In this document: positions 47,224 through 58,344 of the stretch, piece by piece | How the letters are laid out: the number at the start of each line of letters is the position of its first letter | How positions within the stretch are numbered: the stretch's first letter is position 1 | Assembly: GCA_030620095.1 (NCBI GenBank) | Contig: JAUTXW010002457.1 | Location: 233,501-297,500, forward strand | Reading direction: 5' to 3' | Length of the DNA stretch: 64,000 nt | Source: Kuschelorhynchus macadamiae | Lineage: Eukaryota > Arthropoda > Insecta > Coleoptera > Curculionidae | Program-made: the position numbers and the translations under genes | The notes under the pieces: model-generated | The model's input: only the letters and a program-made list of their open reading frames with translations | What the model was told of the DNA's origin: nothing | Databases searched by the model: none

Positions 47224-47990
47224 TCAAATCAAATCAAAATGTAATTTATTGTCAAGAATACAATAAATTCTGTTGACAAAGCTTGTTACAAAGTAAAAAA
47301 CCATTAAAAAATCAGACAAATAAGTTAAATGGGAGTTAAAATATATAATATATACATGAAAGTTGGTTCCATAGAAAAAAAAAAGTAAAAAACAGTCAAA
47401 AGGTAAAAAACAGTATAAAAAACAAAAAACATATAAAACAAATAATTGAAAGCACCTATGTTTAACTAATGTAAGTAATTCAGCAGTAGCATACACAACA
47501 GATCTAAACAATGGACGAGTGCAAAGTTTTTCTTTACATGAAAAAGATTTTCTAGAATAAAGAGAGATGGTAAAGTTAAAATCTTATTTGAAACAAAGGC
47601 AGGTTTGCAGTTCTCTGTATAGGATAGTCCACTTATTATCCTTATGAAGGCAGAACACTCTAGAGATATAAGTTGCTAATGTCTTACGATCTCATCAACA
47701 TGAATATCCAGCGAAGTTTGGAATCCAGTTGCACTCCCAAGAGAACATCATATTTTGTGTTTTCTCAACATTGAGAAAGAGCATGTTTGCTGCAAACCAT
47801 TCCTGGGTTAAACCAATTTGTTGTATGGTTACCCTAATTCCTCTTGAGGTATATTTTTTCAGGAAAAGCTAAATGAAATGCTTGCACTAATAAATCCAAG
47901 AAGTGTGAGCATTTTTGGTCTACATTTAAATTTTCATCATCTATAATCCCCCAACTGATGTTACCCACTACTCTTTGACAAATATTTATC
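47224..47990 (-). mobile_element. LINE 3' fragment with reverse transcriptase remnant
   Basis: The tail on the minus strand is TTGACAATAAATTACATTTT followed by GATTTGATTTGAC (47224-47262). About 47740-47830 encodes WFAANMLFLNVEKTQNMMFS, the segment after the YADD motif in LINE polymerases. It is 5' truncated and full of stops. Confidence 0.65.
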
Positions 47991-48979
47991 CTTTAACTTT
48001 TAATTTTATTCTGTTGTGCGAATACTTATGGTCCTTTTGTCTAATCATTGTTTAATAAATTAATTAAATATTGTAACGTATATGTATGTCAATTTATTTA
48101 ATTATTTGATAATTTATTTTTGCTTTCTTTAAATATGTTTATTTCTATATATTTTACTTTAACATGTGTGAACATATATTTGTATTTGACATGGATAAAT
48201 TAAATATTGAGTTTTAATATAATTGGCTTATCTCATAACACGATTTAATGCAATATATTGCTCATCTTTTGGCAGTGCCCAGTATGACGTAGATAATCTG
48301 ACTATGCCAGTTTACTTTCATAAAAAAAATAATAAAATTAGAATTTAAGTAATTTCAATTTTTATGCTCCGAGAATTACAGCATAAAAAATGTAGAATTT
48401 ATTTAATTAAATAAATGTTAGGTGTTAAACTATTTTCGTCGAGCCTATGATTGCCTATTTGCCCTTTAATTTACATTCTGAACTGTATGATCGCCTTACC
48501 AGCGCCTGTCATGTTGAGAGTCTGAAGTTTTCTTATGTGTTCGGTTAGCTGTTCACTAGTGGAAAGTTTAATTATTTAAATTTTAATAATTTCAGTGAAA
48601 AATCGAGAGTCTGGTCACGAAAACCAGTAAATCCAAAAAAGAACAGTAAGCATCTGAAATGCTCAAAAAAAAACAGAAATAGTCTAAATCATCAATTTTT
48701 TGTACTTCATTAGTGCCAGTGCAGATCACAGTCAATTCATGTGTCTTGGGTGTACGCATTCTAGAATTGTGGCAAAGTTTCAGAAAATAGAAAATACTGT
48801 TAATCAAAAATAACGAAAAAATCTGATTTATGATTCATGGTCAGCACTCCAGTATCTACCAACATGTCAAGAATTGTACCCTTTTTACTTCTTTTAATTT
48901 TTTGTAATTATAGAATGGTTTATAATTATAGAATAGGATACGGCATAGACTAATAACAGTTAAACACTGCTCTGCATCT

Positions 48980-49090
48980 GCTCTGATTTTTTTTCTCCGC
49001 GTCGTTGCGGTCAGATGCGCGCGCTGTATTCTAGAATAATGCGTGTCGCCCGCGGGGAGCGGAGTGGCTGAATTATTTTATTTCCAACAT
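48980..49090. promoter_or_regulatory. CpG-rich patch, possible promoter or transposon end
   Basis: A roughly 100-base patch with many CpG (CTCCGCGTCGTTGCGGTCAG, GATGCGCGCGCTG, GTCGCCCGCGGGGAGCGGAG) in a strongly AT-rich surrounding. A GTAAAT donor-like word follows at 49099. It could mark a first noncoding exon or be the remains of a GC-rich transposon end. No coding support. Confidence 0.25.
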
Positions 49091-49241
49091 TCCAGTAAAG
49101 GTAAATCCTATTTGATAGTTATGGCCAGGCCAGGCCACTGGCATAATACTGCAGAGTTGGCATAATCTTTGATTTTATTCATTCATGTTATTTGCTTGTT
49201 GCTGACCTGTTATATATTGTTCATATCATATTATCTTGAAA

Positions 49242-49276
49242 TTATGGAACCAAAAACAGTGCTTTTGGTTCCATAA
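49242..49276. repeat. Perfect 14-bp inverted repeat with 7-nt loop
   Basis: TTATGGAACCAAAA at 49242-49255 and TTTTGGTTCCATAA at 49263-49276, loop ACAGTGC. It is too short for a typical microRNA precursor. It could be a palindromic MITE remnant. Confidence 0.7.
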
Positions 49277-50168
49277 GATTTACAATAACGATAGTTATTG
49301 CAGATCATAGTTAATGCTTGTCTAGATCGTCTTGTGAGATGCTTTTGTGATTGAATATTTTTAGGTGGCTGAGAACTGGTTTTAATTTTTGTTAGTTTTA
49401 AGGGCAGGCAATGTTTTTTTGCCTATATTGAATGCACCCAACTAAGAATAGCCTGAAATAGATAACTAATTTAATACTACAGTGCAATACTAATATTAAC
49501 AGTTTAATATTTAAATAATTATAAGTAAGTCATATTTATGATTCCAATATTAACAATACAAATTTCAAAATAAAGCAGAGTTGAATCTCTGGCGCTATCA
49601 ATACCTTAAAATGGCGTAAAAATTTTAAATTCATCTGTGCCTATTTTAAAGAATACATTTGGGCTAGAGGCAAAATCAAAATTACTTAAAGACCATTGGT
49701 TAATTTGTTAATTTAACAGCAATTTGATTGAAAATTATTATCTGAAGTATTTCAGATTTCATAAATCAATTCAATGGCCCTGTTGTCTAAACATTCCTAA
49801 ATTTTTACTAAACAAACTTCAAACACTCCTTTGTCAATATTTTACCTAAGATGCGCCTATTTATTTCCCTTACGTTTTTTTACATGTATAATGATATTAA
49901 TCTTTGTTTGTTAAACAGGGTAACTATGATTATAAAATCAGTTGATTTAAATTATTGATTTAAAAAATATCAATGATTTAAATCACGATAATCTTGTGAC
50001 TAAAAAACAAAATTCCACAATGTACAGATAATACAGTTTGAATATGCATTAATTATTTTGATAATAACTTTATTAAAAATACCCAGTTAAAAATTTTATA
50101 TATTTTATATATTATTATATATTTACACGAAATATATATATATATAATAATTAAAATTAAATAAAATG

Positions 50169-50431
<263 letters not shown>

Positions 50432-50464
50432 TTTTATTCCGGGTATACATCCGTTCACTACTGT

Positions 50465-51240
50465 CGTTCAAAAAAAAAAAAACAGTTTTGCTGACGTTTC
50501 GCCAAAATCACATTTGGCATTTTCGAAGCTTTCATTCTCGCGTCCGAAGAGAGACTGAAGTGTTGGCGACGCTTCCTTTTATACTCCCACCCGGGGCCGA
50601 AGGTTATATCTGCTCGGCCGTTGGTCGTTATTTATGTTTTCCGGATGGTGCTATTGTTGCTGCGCTAATTGCGCTTGAGTTTTTGCGATTTTAGATTTGT
50701 TACGCGATTATTGTCTTCCATACTGTTGGTAGTTTTAATGATTCGTCCCTTTTATTCAAATCACCTCGTTTTTCAATTTATATGGCTTCTCGGATTATTC
50801 TGGTCTTATAATGTTCTATATTGGCAGTCGAACCCATCGAAATTTATTTTATGGCCGGTTTCCTGATGATGTAGGAATAAAGCTGAGGTTGTTTGTTTCT
50901 GATGCTGAGTTTATGCTCTTCCACTCTTGCTGATATCCGCCTAGTAGTCTGCCCAACGTACAAGTTTTCACAGTCCTGGCATGGAATGCTGTATACTCTG
51001 TGGTTTTCCAGTTTGATTTTATCTTTTGGGTTTCCAAGTAGTTTACCTATAGTTGTTTGTGGCTTGTGTATTGTTTGTATGTTGTGTTTCCTAAGAATTC
51101 TTCCGATTCTGTCTGTTGTGCCTTTTACATATGGTAAGACTACTTGTTGCTTTCCCAGTTCTAGGTCAGACTCAAAAAACTCACCAGAAATAAGGCTTTT
51201 TAAAAAAGTTTTCACCATATCACCAAATGGGTCAAAAAAT
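50465..51240 (-). mobile_element. Penelope-like element fragment with GIY-YIG endonuclease
   Basis: 50844-51218 encodes QQVVLPYVKGTTDRIGRIL, then VYSIPCQDCENLYVGQTTRR, which is the GIY-YIG-type endonuclease of Penelope-like elements with its Cys pair, and VEEHKLSIRN. Downstream, after an in-frame stop, the C-terminal block ANIEHYKTRIIREAI is readable near 50810. The noncoding end (50480-50530) has a GCC...GGCGAAACGTC stem, resembling the hammerhead-ribozyme motifs known from these elements. The reverse transcriptase is absent. Confidence 0.75.
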
Positions 51241-51436
51241 CACCAAATCTGATGAATTTTCACCAGACCTGGCAACATTGTTTCAGTTTTTTTAGTTATT
51301 AACTAAACTGCTGGAACTTCGAAGTTCACCAAGGAAATTTTTACTGGAAATTCAAATTGAACAATTTTCAATACGGATCAGGATTTTGAGTTGTGGTTTT
51401 CGGCTTTAGGTTGATCAATATCCAGGACACCTTAGC

Positions 51437-51900
51437 AATCGTCTTATACAAGGGGTTATACAGACCCTGTCTTTTTTTTTTAAGTTTGTTCAACCAGAAT
51501 TCTTATATGGAAGATTTCTTTTTCTCTTTGTGCACCCAAAATAATCCAAAGCTAGGTATGAAAAAACAATTTCTATCAATTTTGAAATTTTTTCTTCGTT
51601 TCCGACATACAGGGTTTTTTTCGAAAAATTGCATAATCTGCTGAACTTGTGCTAATCAGAGGTATATCTATCAGATTATGAACAAAGTTGACACCCTTAA
51701 ATTTTCCAACATTAATATTGTATACAGGGTTCACCAAAAACTAAGAGGTGGACGTTAACTGGTGTTTTAATGGGTTTGGTTTTTTATCAATCTTGAATTC
51801 GATGTTGCTTCTAAATCTTTTTTTTTTTTACATTTGAAATTTGCTCTAGTTCTTTCAGATATTGCCTTTAATTTAAAACTGATTTTTTTAATAAAAAAAT
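51437..51900 (+). repeat. Dispersed repeat, copy 1 (pair with 60100-60500)
   Basis: Aligns with the reverse complement of 60100-60500 over several hundred bases. Shared words include CGTCTTATACA, AGACCCTGTC, CAACCAGAA, TTCCGACATACAGGG and ATCAGATTATGAACA. No coding frame. The TACAGGG words resemble ends of insect interspersed repeats. Family not assigned. Confidence 0.65.
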
Positions 51901-51981
51901 GAAAAATCGCGTTTTATTATTGATATAATTCTCTTCTTCTTAATAAAATACAGTTTCACATGTAATCTTAAATTCTGAACT

Positions 51982-53390
51982 GTGGCCAGAAGGAGCTGTA
52001 GTAAACCGATTTTCCTTTCCGCGTGTTCGACAAAACAACAAGAAACCAACCTTGGGTCGCTAGTGCATAAGGACTCTTCAGTAAAATATAACTCAGTTTC
52101 TAATTTAAATATCAGAAGTATCAAAAATAAAGTTCTCCAATTTGAAAATCTGTTAGCTGATTATGAACCCGACTTCATCTGTATTACAGAGACATGGCTA
52201 AAACATGACGAACCAAATATGTTGGCTTTAACTGGTTATAAATTAGTGACTTTTTATACAAGAAGCGACTCAGCAGGTGGAGGTGTATGTCTTTATTTAA
52301 ATGAAAATATAAAATGTACTATTAAACAATTACAATTTCCTGCAATTGAAAAACATTTTGAGGTGGGTTTAGCTAATATAAAAATTTACAATGTGAATTA
52401 CATTTTGATAGGACTTTATAGGTCACCAGATGGGGATTTAGATTTTTTTTTTCAAACTTATACTCAGTATTAGATTTTATATATAAAGTCTGATAAAATC
52501 ATTTAGTGTGGGGATTTTAATATTGACTTGTTGGGGAATAACAACTCGGCAAGAGAATTTAAAGCGGTTTTTCTGCAGTTCAGAATTGAGCCAGCTGTAA
52601 GGGACGCAACGAGAATAAGCAAAACTACTAGTTCCTGCATTCATAATGTTGTTATGAACTTTCCAGTGATTTCTGCATTGTCTATTCCGACTATCTTGTC
52701 AGATCATAATTTTCAAGTTGTAAAATTTCTATTGGAAGTGTCCTGTTCGAATGAGAATGAAAGAGAATTAGCAAGAATCTTTAACACTAACAATAAAATT
52801 AAATTTAAAAAGCTCTTGTATGATGCAAATTGGGGTGAAATATATAGAGCGCTGGATTTTCGGGAAAAGTTTAGATGTTTTTACAAAATTTTTTAGACTG
52901 TTTTGAGACTGCATTTCCAAAAAGGTTACTAAAACAAAAGTCAACAAGCAGAAACCCCTGGGTAACAGATGAGCTTACTGAATTAAAAAATATGCTTTCT
53001 GAATTGGCATTACTTAGTAGTACCACTGATGACCCCCTCATAAAGATAAGATACCAAATTTTGAAATGTAATTATGTACATAAATTAAATCAGGCAAAAG
53101 CATCATACAAAAATGACAGAATTTTGCGCGTAGTAACAAATAAAAATAAAGAATGTTGGAAGATTGTAAATGAATCCAGACAGGATAAAATAGTTGAAAT
53201 TATTCAAAATGGTGAGAGCATTACAACCCTCACTGAAATCTGTGCACACTTTTCTGATTTGTTTCATATTGATCACTGCAGGACTTTTTTGGGGAACCAG
53301 ATTACGCATTTAAATCCAAGCAGCATGTTTCTTGCACCTTTTGATGTAGAAGAAATGACTGCAGTTATAAGACGCGTCTGCTGCAAGCCA
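51982..53390 (+). pseudogene. LINE B ORF2 endonuclease and linker
   Basis: Endonuclease: SNLNIRSIKNKVLQFENLLA, DFICITETWL, SDSAGGGVCLYLN and LIGLYRSPDGDLD (51982-52473). After a frame break comes the remainder with DFNIDL (about 52512) and SIPTILSDHNFQVVKF (52700). The linker is 52740-53390 with RNPWVTDELTELKNMLSEL and a tail near VEEMTAVIRRVCC. Three frame changes occur. Confidence 0.8.
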
Positions 53391-53489
53391 CCTAAACTCA
53401 AAACTCAAACTCAAAATATGCTTTATTGTCTATGTCTAAAACTGCAGGTCATAACAGATGGTGTGGAATGAATTTGTGTAGCAAACTTT

Positions 53490-55979
53490 TTATGCATGAG
53501 GCAAACTGTCTCCAAAAAATAAAAGCTGGCTTGCATGAGTCACGCAGTCTAAGGCAACAGAGGCACCTAATAGCGCGCTTCTGCAGACGAAAAACTCTCT
53601 GAAATAGGTACTGTGAGCAAGAGCCCCAAAAACAGATGAGATTTCAAGTATTGAAAAATATACATTGCATGCGACAGTTTTTAGTTCAGTTCTAACAGTC
53701 CGAACAGCAAACAAACCAGAGGATAATTTGGCACACAAAGCAGTTATATGATTATCAAACTTCAATCTTGAATGTATTTCCAACTCCAGAAATGTATTGT
53801 TATTAAGACTATTAATTGCTTGACCAGCTATTTGAATATCATTAAGCTCACATATGAAGTTTAATATATTCGTTTTGGAGATGTTAAGAGAAAGGTAGTT
53901 CGCATCACACTAGTTTTTAATGGTTATTAAGTCAGAAGATATCATATTCAATATGTTTACATCACTGTGGTGCCAAAGTATTGTGGTATCATCAGCAAAA
54001 GAAGTACAGCGCCCATAAGATATAGCTGAGGGTAAATCATTTACATAGATAAGGAACAATAAAGGGCCAAGAACTGAACCCTGGGGCACTCCAGCTGTGA
54101 TATCATGCCTAGCTGAATTTACATTTAGAAAATGGACAGAACTGACTACGTTCTGAAAGGTATGATTTGAACCATTTTAAAATCCCCTGAAACCGTAGAC
54201 TTCAAGTTTGTCCAACAGTACTCTGTGACAGACACAGTTGAATGCCTTAGTTAAATCACAGAACACTGCTGAAGCAACCTCTCCATCATTGAGACTCAGG
54301 TACAGGTCTTCAAATATGTGAAATATGGCATCATTAGTATTCTTTGAACCCTGGAACCCAAACTGCGATAATGAGAGTAATTTATGTTTGAGGATACATT
54401 TTTTTATGATTTTTTCTATGATCTTGACAAGGTGGGTAATAATGAAATTGGCCTGTAATCCTAAGGCAAATTGCTGTCACCACCCTTAAAGGGAACAACG
54501 GTAGCCATCTTCAAAAGGCTTGGAAAATCACCACTGGAAATAGAGAAATTAATGGCTTCCATAAGGGACTCTAAGGCAATATGTGGCAAATTCTGAAATA
54601 TTTTTACAGATATTTTATCCCATCCAGTACCATTTTTGTTCTGTATGTCAAAAAACACTCTCTTTAACTCTTCAGTGTCCACAGGGGCAAAATAGAAGGT
54701 ATCTGGAACCTTGGTATGATTAAGAAAAGATAAAGGATTGATTGTAGGATGAACAATGTTATTAGAAAGACTGAGCGATGGAACAATAGTAGATATTAAA
54801 ATCATCAGCATTTCAGTTTGACTTGTCAGGTTTTTTAGAATTTTTTTGGTTGTTTTCCACAGAAATGATTGACTATATTCCAATTTTCTTCTGCTTATTT
54901 CTTGCTTGTCCAATTCTATTGTTATAATACAAATATTTGGCCAGTTTAACTAACTTTTTAAATACACTTCTGTATTGGTTAAAATATAATAAAAAACTAT
55001 TATTATTAATAAAATATTTCCTCATGGTATGTAGACATCTCATATTTCTTCATGAAATCTTAAGTCCGTTAGTAATCCACGGTTTTAGAGATTTTGATTT
55101 AATGTTTACCATCAGAAAAGCATTATTAAAAATGTTTATAAGCTTATTGTGAAAGAAAACTAAAGGATTTATGCCTACAACATTGGAGTTCCAGTTAGAG
55201 CCAGAGTAGAGTTCAATAAATAAATGATATTGTCAGGTTAACACGCGCCCACGTCTTTTTTTTGACTTCGGCATTTTACTATTTTCCAACCTATACCTGC
55301 AAAGAACAGCTTCGGGATCAGACAAACCAGCATTCTCCACAGAACATTCAATTATTTTGGATGCCCTCGAACAGAAATAGTCGAGTATAGATTTGGAAGT
55401 ATTAGTTACCTGGGTGTATGAATGAACATGCATGGTCAGTTCAAATGAACTAAATAGGTCCTTTAAAGAATGAACTAATTGAAGATTCTTATCAGCATAG
55501 TTTATGTTAAAATCACCTGCCAATATAAACGATGCATTAAGGGGCAGTTTATTAAAAAGAATCTCCAGCCTTGTAAAAAGTATATTAGAATCAGAAGTAG
55601 GAGATCTATAAACACAAATTATATACAAATTGAAGACTGAAGAATATGCAGCTGAAAACTCAAAAATCTTTTTCTGGCATAAATAGTCATAACAATTTAA
55701 GTCAATAAACTCAGAAACCTCAAGAAAGTCATCTCGAACAAGAATCAAAGTTTCACCGTGAATAAAGTCCGATCTGCAGTATTTCGAAATCATGGTGTAA
55801 TTCATTACTAAAGCTGGCTTGTTAGATCTAAGCCAGTGTTCTGTCAAAAGTATGATCTCTGGGGAGCCATAGCTATCAACAAACAATTCAAAGGCTGCAA
55901 TCTTGCTTCGCAAAGACTGAATGTTTAAAAGCACAATACCTATTACTGAGTAATCTTTTTTCCTAAAAAAGGAGAGCAT
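53490..55979 (-). pseudogene. LINE F ORF2: endonuclease and reverse transcriptase
   Basis: 55233-55979 is an almost complete AP-like endonuclease: GIVLLNIQSLRSKIAAFELF, ILLTEHWL, IICVYRSPTSD and FILAGDFNINYADKN; the final SDH is SDP here. The linker and first polymerase part is 54461-54913 (GTGWDKISVKIFQNLPHIAL, VVPFKGGDSNLP). The middle of the polymerase lies in changed frames (54060-54440), with FADDTTILWHHSD at about 53965-54000. The C-terminal part is 53490-53783 (FDNHITALCAKLSSGLFAVR). Confidence 0.8.
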
Positions 55980-56691
55980 ATATTTTTAATTGGGGCCTCC
56001 ATTTGGTCTATATTTGAGACACACTCGCAATTTAAAGTTTTATTTTTATTGAGAGCTATGTCATAATGAACACCAAGATTACAGTCTTCTTTATTAGGAG
56101 TATGTAAAGAAGGGGAATTAAAATTTAAAGAAAAGATTGAGTTTTTTATGTAGTTGGAAGCTTTGAGACGTCCTTTTTTGTTTAAATAACAATTATTGAT
56201 TAGAAAGTCATAATAATAAAAAGGTAAGTTATAAAGATCGAGGATATGAATGTTCAAATTTGAGGTCAACCTCAAATTATCAATATCAAAGTGTATATCA
56301 TTATTTATATTGAAAATTGAATTCTCTGATCCCGCCTTTCTTTTATTTCCTGGTATAGTGCAAACCATCAAATTCGTATGAAAACTACCAATTGCTAATT
56401 TTTTTATAATTTGCTCTTCTATATGAAGATCATTACCACCATCTAAAATTACAACATAGTCATACATGGTAAAATCCTTAAAAAGGTCGATTAGATACTA
56501 GGTCTCTGAACAAGGCGTTAGGCTTACAAATAACTTGAAGTTTAAAACTATTAGCAAAACCATATGAAAGATTATAATAAAAATATTTTCCAAAATTATC
56601 AGTGAGCAACAAAACTCTATTTCTACCATGTACTGATCCCGAATAATGCAATTCTGATATATTCTGGAGATTGAGTCTACAGTTCTTGTTT

Positions 56692-57184
56692 TAAAACTAT
56701 TTTTTGGGTTTTTCGCCTTAGAAAATTGGAAAAAATAAAATATATTTACCTTATAAATTGAATAGATAGTCTTAAGTTCTGGGTCCACTATGAAGGTACC
56801 AGAGGAACGACCCTGAAAAATGTTTGTTTTCTGGACGTTTCTGGATATTTCTTATGTTTCGTATCAGAAATATATTCAGAATGGCTAATCTCTGACAAAA
56901 TTCTGGTTATATTTCTGATACGAAACATAAGAAATATTCTGCTTTTAGTATTTTATTTGTAGGTTTTGCTGAAGACGGGGGCAGACTTTCCCCCGAAACG
57001 TCCAGAAAACAAACATTTTTCAGTGTCGTTTCTCGGGTACCTTCATAGTGGACCCAGAACTTAAGACTATCTATTCAATTTACAAGGTAAATATATTTTA
57101 TTTTTTTATTTTTTCCAGTTTTCTAAGGCGAAAAACCCAAAAAATCGTTTTAAACCATGAATCCGCCACTACAATTTCGTAATT
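56692..57184. mobile_element. Foldback element with hammerhead-like core, inserted in LINE F ORF1
   Basis: A 493-bp insert flanked by an 11-bp direct repeat AGTTCTTGTTT (56681-56691 and 57185-57195). Its two arms are inverted copies (56689-56841 and 56995-57153, over 90% alike by eye). Between them lies a perfect 29-bp inverted repeat (56845-56873 with 56909-56937) and the sequence CTGAAGA-stem-GAAAC (56969-56999). About 30 bases extend beyond the right arm. Inverted arms, variable-length duplication, one-sided extension and a hammerhead-like motif together recall Penelope-like elements, but no coding sequence confirms this. Confidence 0.65.
56969..57003 (+). ncRNA. Hammerhead-ribozyme-like half core
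   Basis: CTGAAGA (56969-56975), a stem GGGGG (56977-56981) and CCCCC (56990-56994) closed by an 8-nt loop, then GAAAC and GTCC. CUGANGA-stem II-GAAA is the hammerhead core. Stem I, stem III and the UH cleavage site are not convincingly present, and an unpaired C precedes stem II, so activity is doubtful. Confidence 0.35.
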
Positions 57185-58344
57185 AGTTCTTGTTTGCTGT
57201 ATCACTATCTTTGGGAAGCTCACAGCTATTCATCTTTAAGTTCAAGTCAAACAGTTCTATTTTAGTCCTTTTTAGGTCTTCGACGTGCAGTTCATTTTCC
57301 TTAGATAATACCCCGATACTTGTCAGCATGTTGTTTCTTAAAAGTTCAAACTTGCTGAGATCTCTTTTCAGTTTTTGATTCTGTGATTCAAAACCCTGAG
57401 TCTGCTCCAATAGCTCACTGTTGATACCTACGAAAGCCAAAATTTTCTTGTTCAGAACAATTCTTCTCTTTTTGACTATTAATAGTAGTCACCAAATCAT
57501 GCTCCACACCAATAAAACTATCCTCTAAAGGTCTTGAGCCACGGTTTAGTCTTCTTATGTGCTCATATTTTTCCCTGTTGTCGGCCCATTGCTTATCAAT
57601 TTTCTCTTGGAGGTCTACAGCAATTTTTTCACAATTAGAATTAAGATTGTCTATTTCAGTGTTTTTCTGCTTCAAATCATCCTTAAGCCTATCATAAGCC
57701 TCAACTAGTGTTTGAATCCAGGAAGATCTTTAACATGGGCCATGCATTCCTAGCAGCAAAAAAATAAACTTCTGTTAGCAACTGTGACAGCATGTGCTTC
57801 TGTAGTTGTTATATGTGCACACTTTTTACAAACAGAACTTTTGCATAAATCACAAGGTGCACCAAATAGTTCATCTTGATTGGGTCGTGCTTTGAAAATA
57901 CATCGCGCTTGACAGACTACATTTCAGAGTTGACATGTTGAGGCAACATACAATTATGACTCAAAAGTTTTCTTAATTTCAATTAATTTTGTAACTACAT
58001 AAAAATTCAACACTTCAGAAGAAGAGAAAATAATACTAGTTGTCTTGATTTAAAAAAGATCTTGTCCAGTGAATCCTGTAGTGCAGGGTCTCCTTTACTT
58101 TGTGGTCAAAGTCCAATATTTGTATGTTTCCAGTATTTTTATTTTCAAGAGGTTATATGGATTAGTGTATTTCTATATTTTGTTGATTTTCTGCAGTTTT
58201 TTGTACTTTTTTTTGACCCAGCTTGTATTGAACATACCAGGAATCTCACAGTTATAAATTCAGTAATTTATTTAACTTGAAAATTATTTTTGTATACTTT
58301 TTAAGAACTTAATATAACACGTCGTTTTTCTAAAGGTGACCACA

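Larger units (their letters stand above)
47995..50165. other. Gene-poor region
   Basis: 2.1 kb without a supported gene. It holds a CpG-rich patch near 48980-49075, a perfect hairpin at 49242-49276, and a small GATTTAAATC-type cluster at 49938-49985 like the one in the hAT-like element at 2965-4418. Confidence 0.5.
55943..57920 (-). pseudogene. LINE F ORF1: PHD-like finger, coiled coil, SGNH esterase
   Basis: The zinc finger near 57740-57880 has CDLCKSSVCKKCAH. The coiled coil at 57183-57675 reads ENELHVEDLKRTKIELFDLN and similar. Downstream of the foldback insert the esterase begins with a VLLLTDNFGKYF-type block (normally a GDSH nucleophile motif; the Ser is not evident here, about 56590-56620) and continues at 55943-56467 with YDYVVILDGGNDLH, the block with Gly and Asn oxyanion residues. 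Frame breaks and the insertion make it non-functional. Confidence 0.7.
53391..58334 (-). mobile_element. LINE F (CR1-like, esterase-type ORF1), inserted in LINE B
   Basis: Minus-strand LINE with ORF1 (zinc finger, coiled coil, SGNH esterase) at about 55943-57900 and ORF2 (endonuclease, reverse transcriptase) at about 53490-55979. The tail is GACAATAAAGCATATTTTGA followed by GTTTGAG repeats (53394-53430 in plus coordinates). The 5' leader is about 57960-58334. The zinc-finger plus esterase ORF1 is the arrangement known from CR1-group elements. A 493-bp foldback insertion splits ORF1. The target duplication is not clear (only CCAC shared). Confidence 0.8.

Noticed and set aside
48592..48807. 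71-codon minus-strand frame
   Set aside because: No motif and no neighbouring gene structure.
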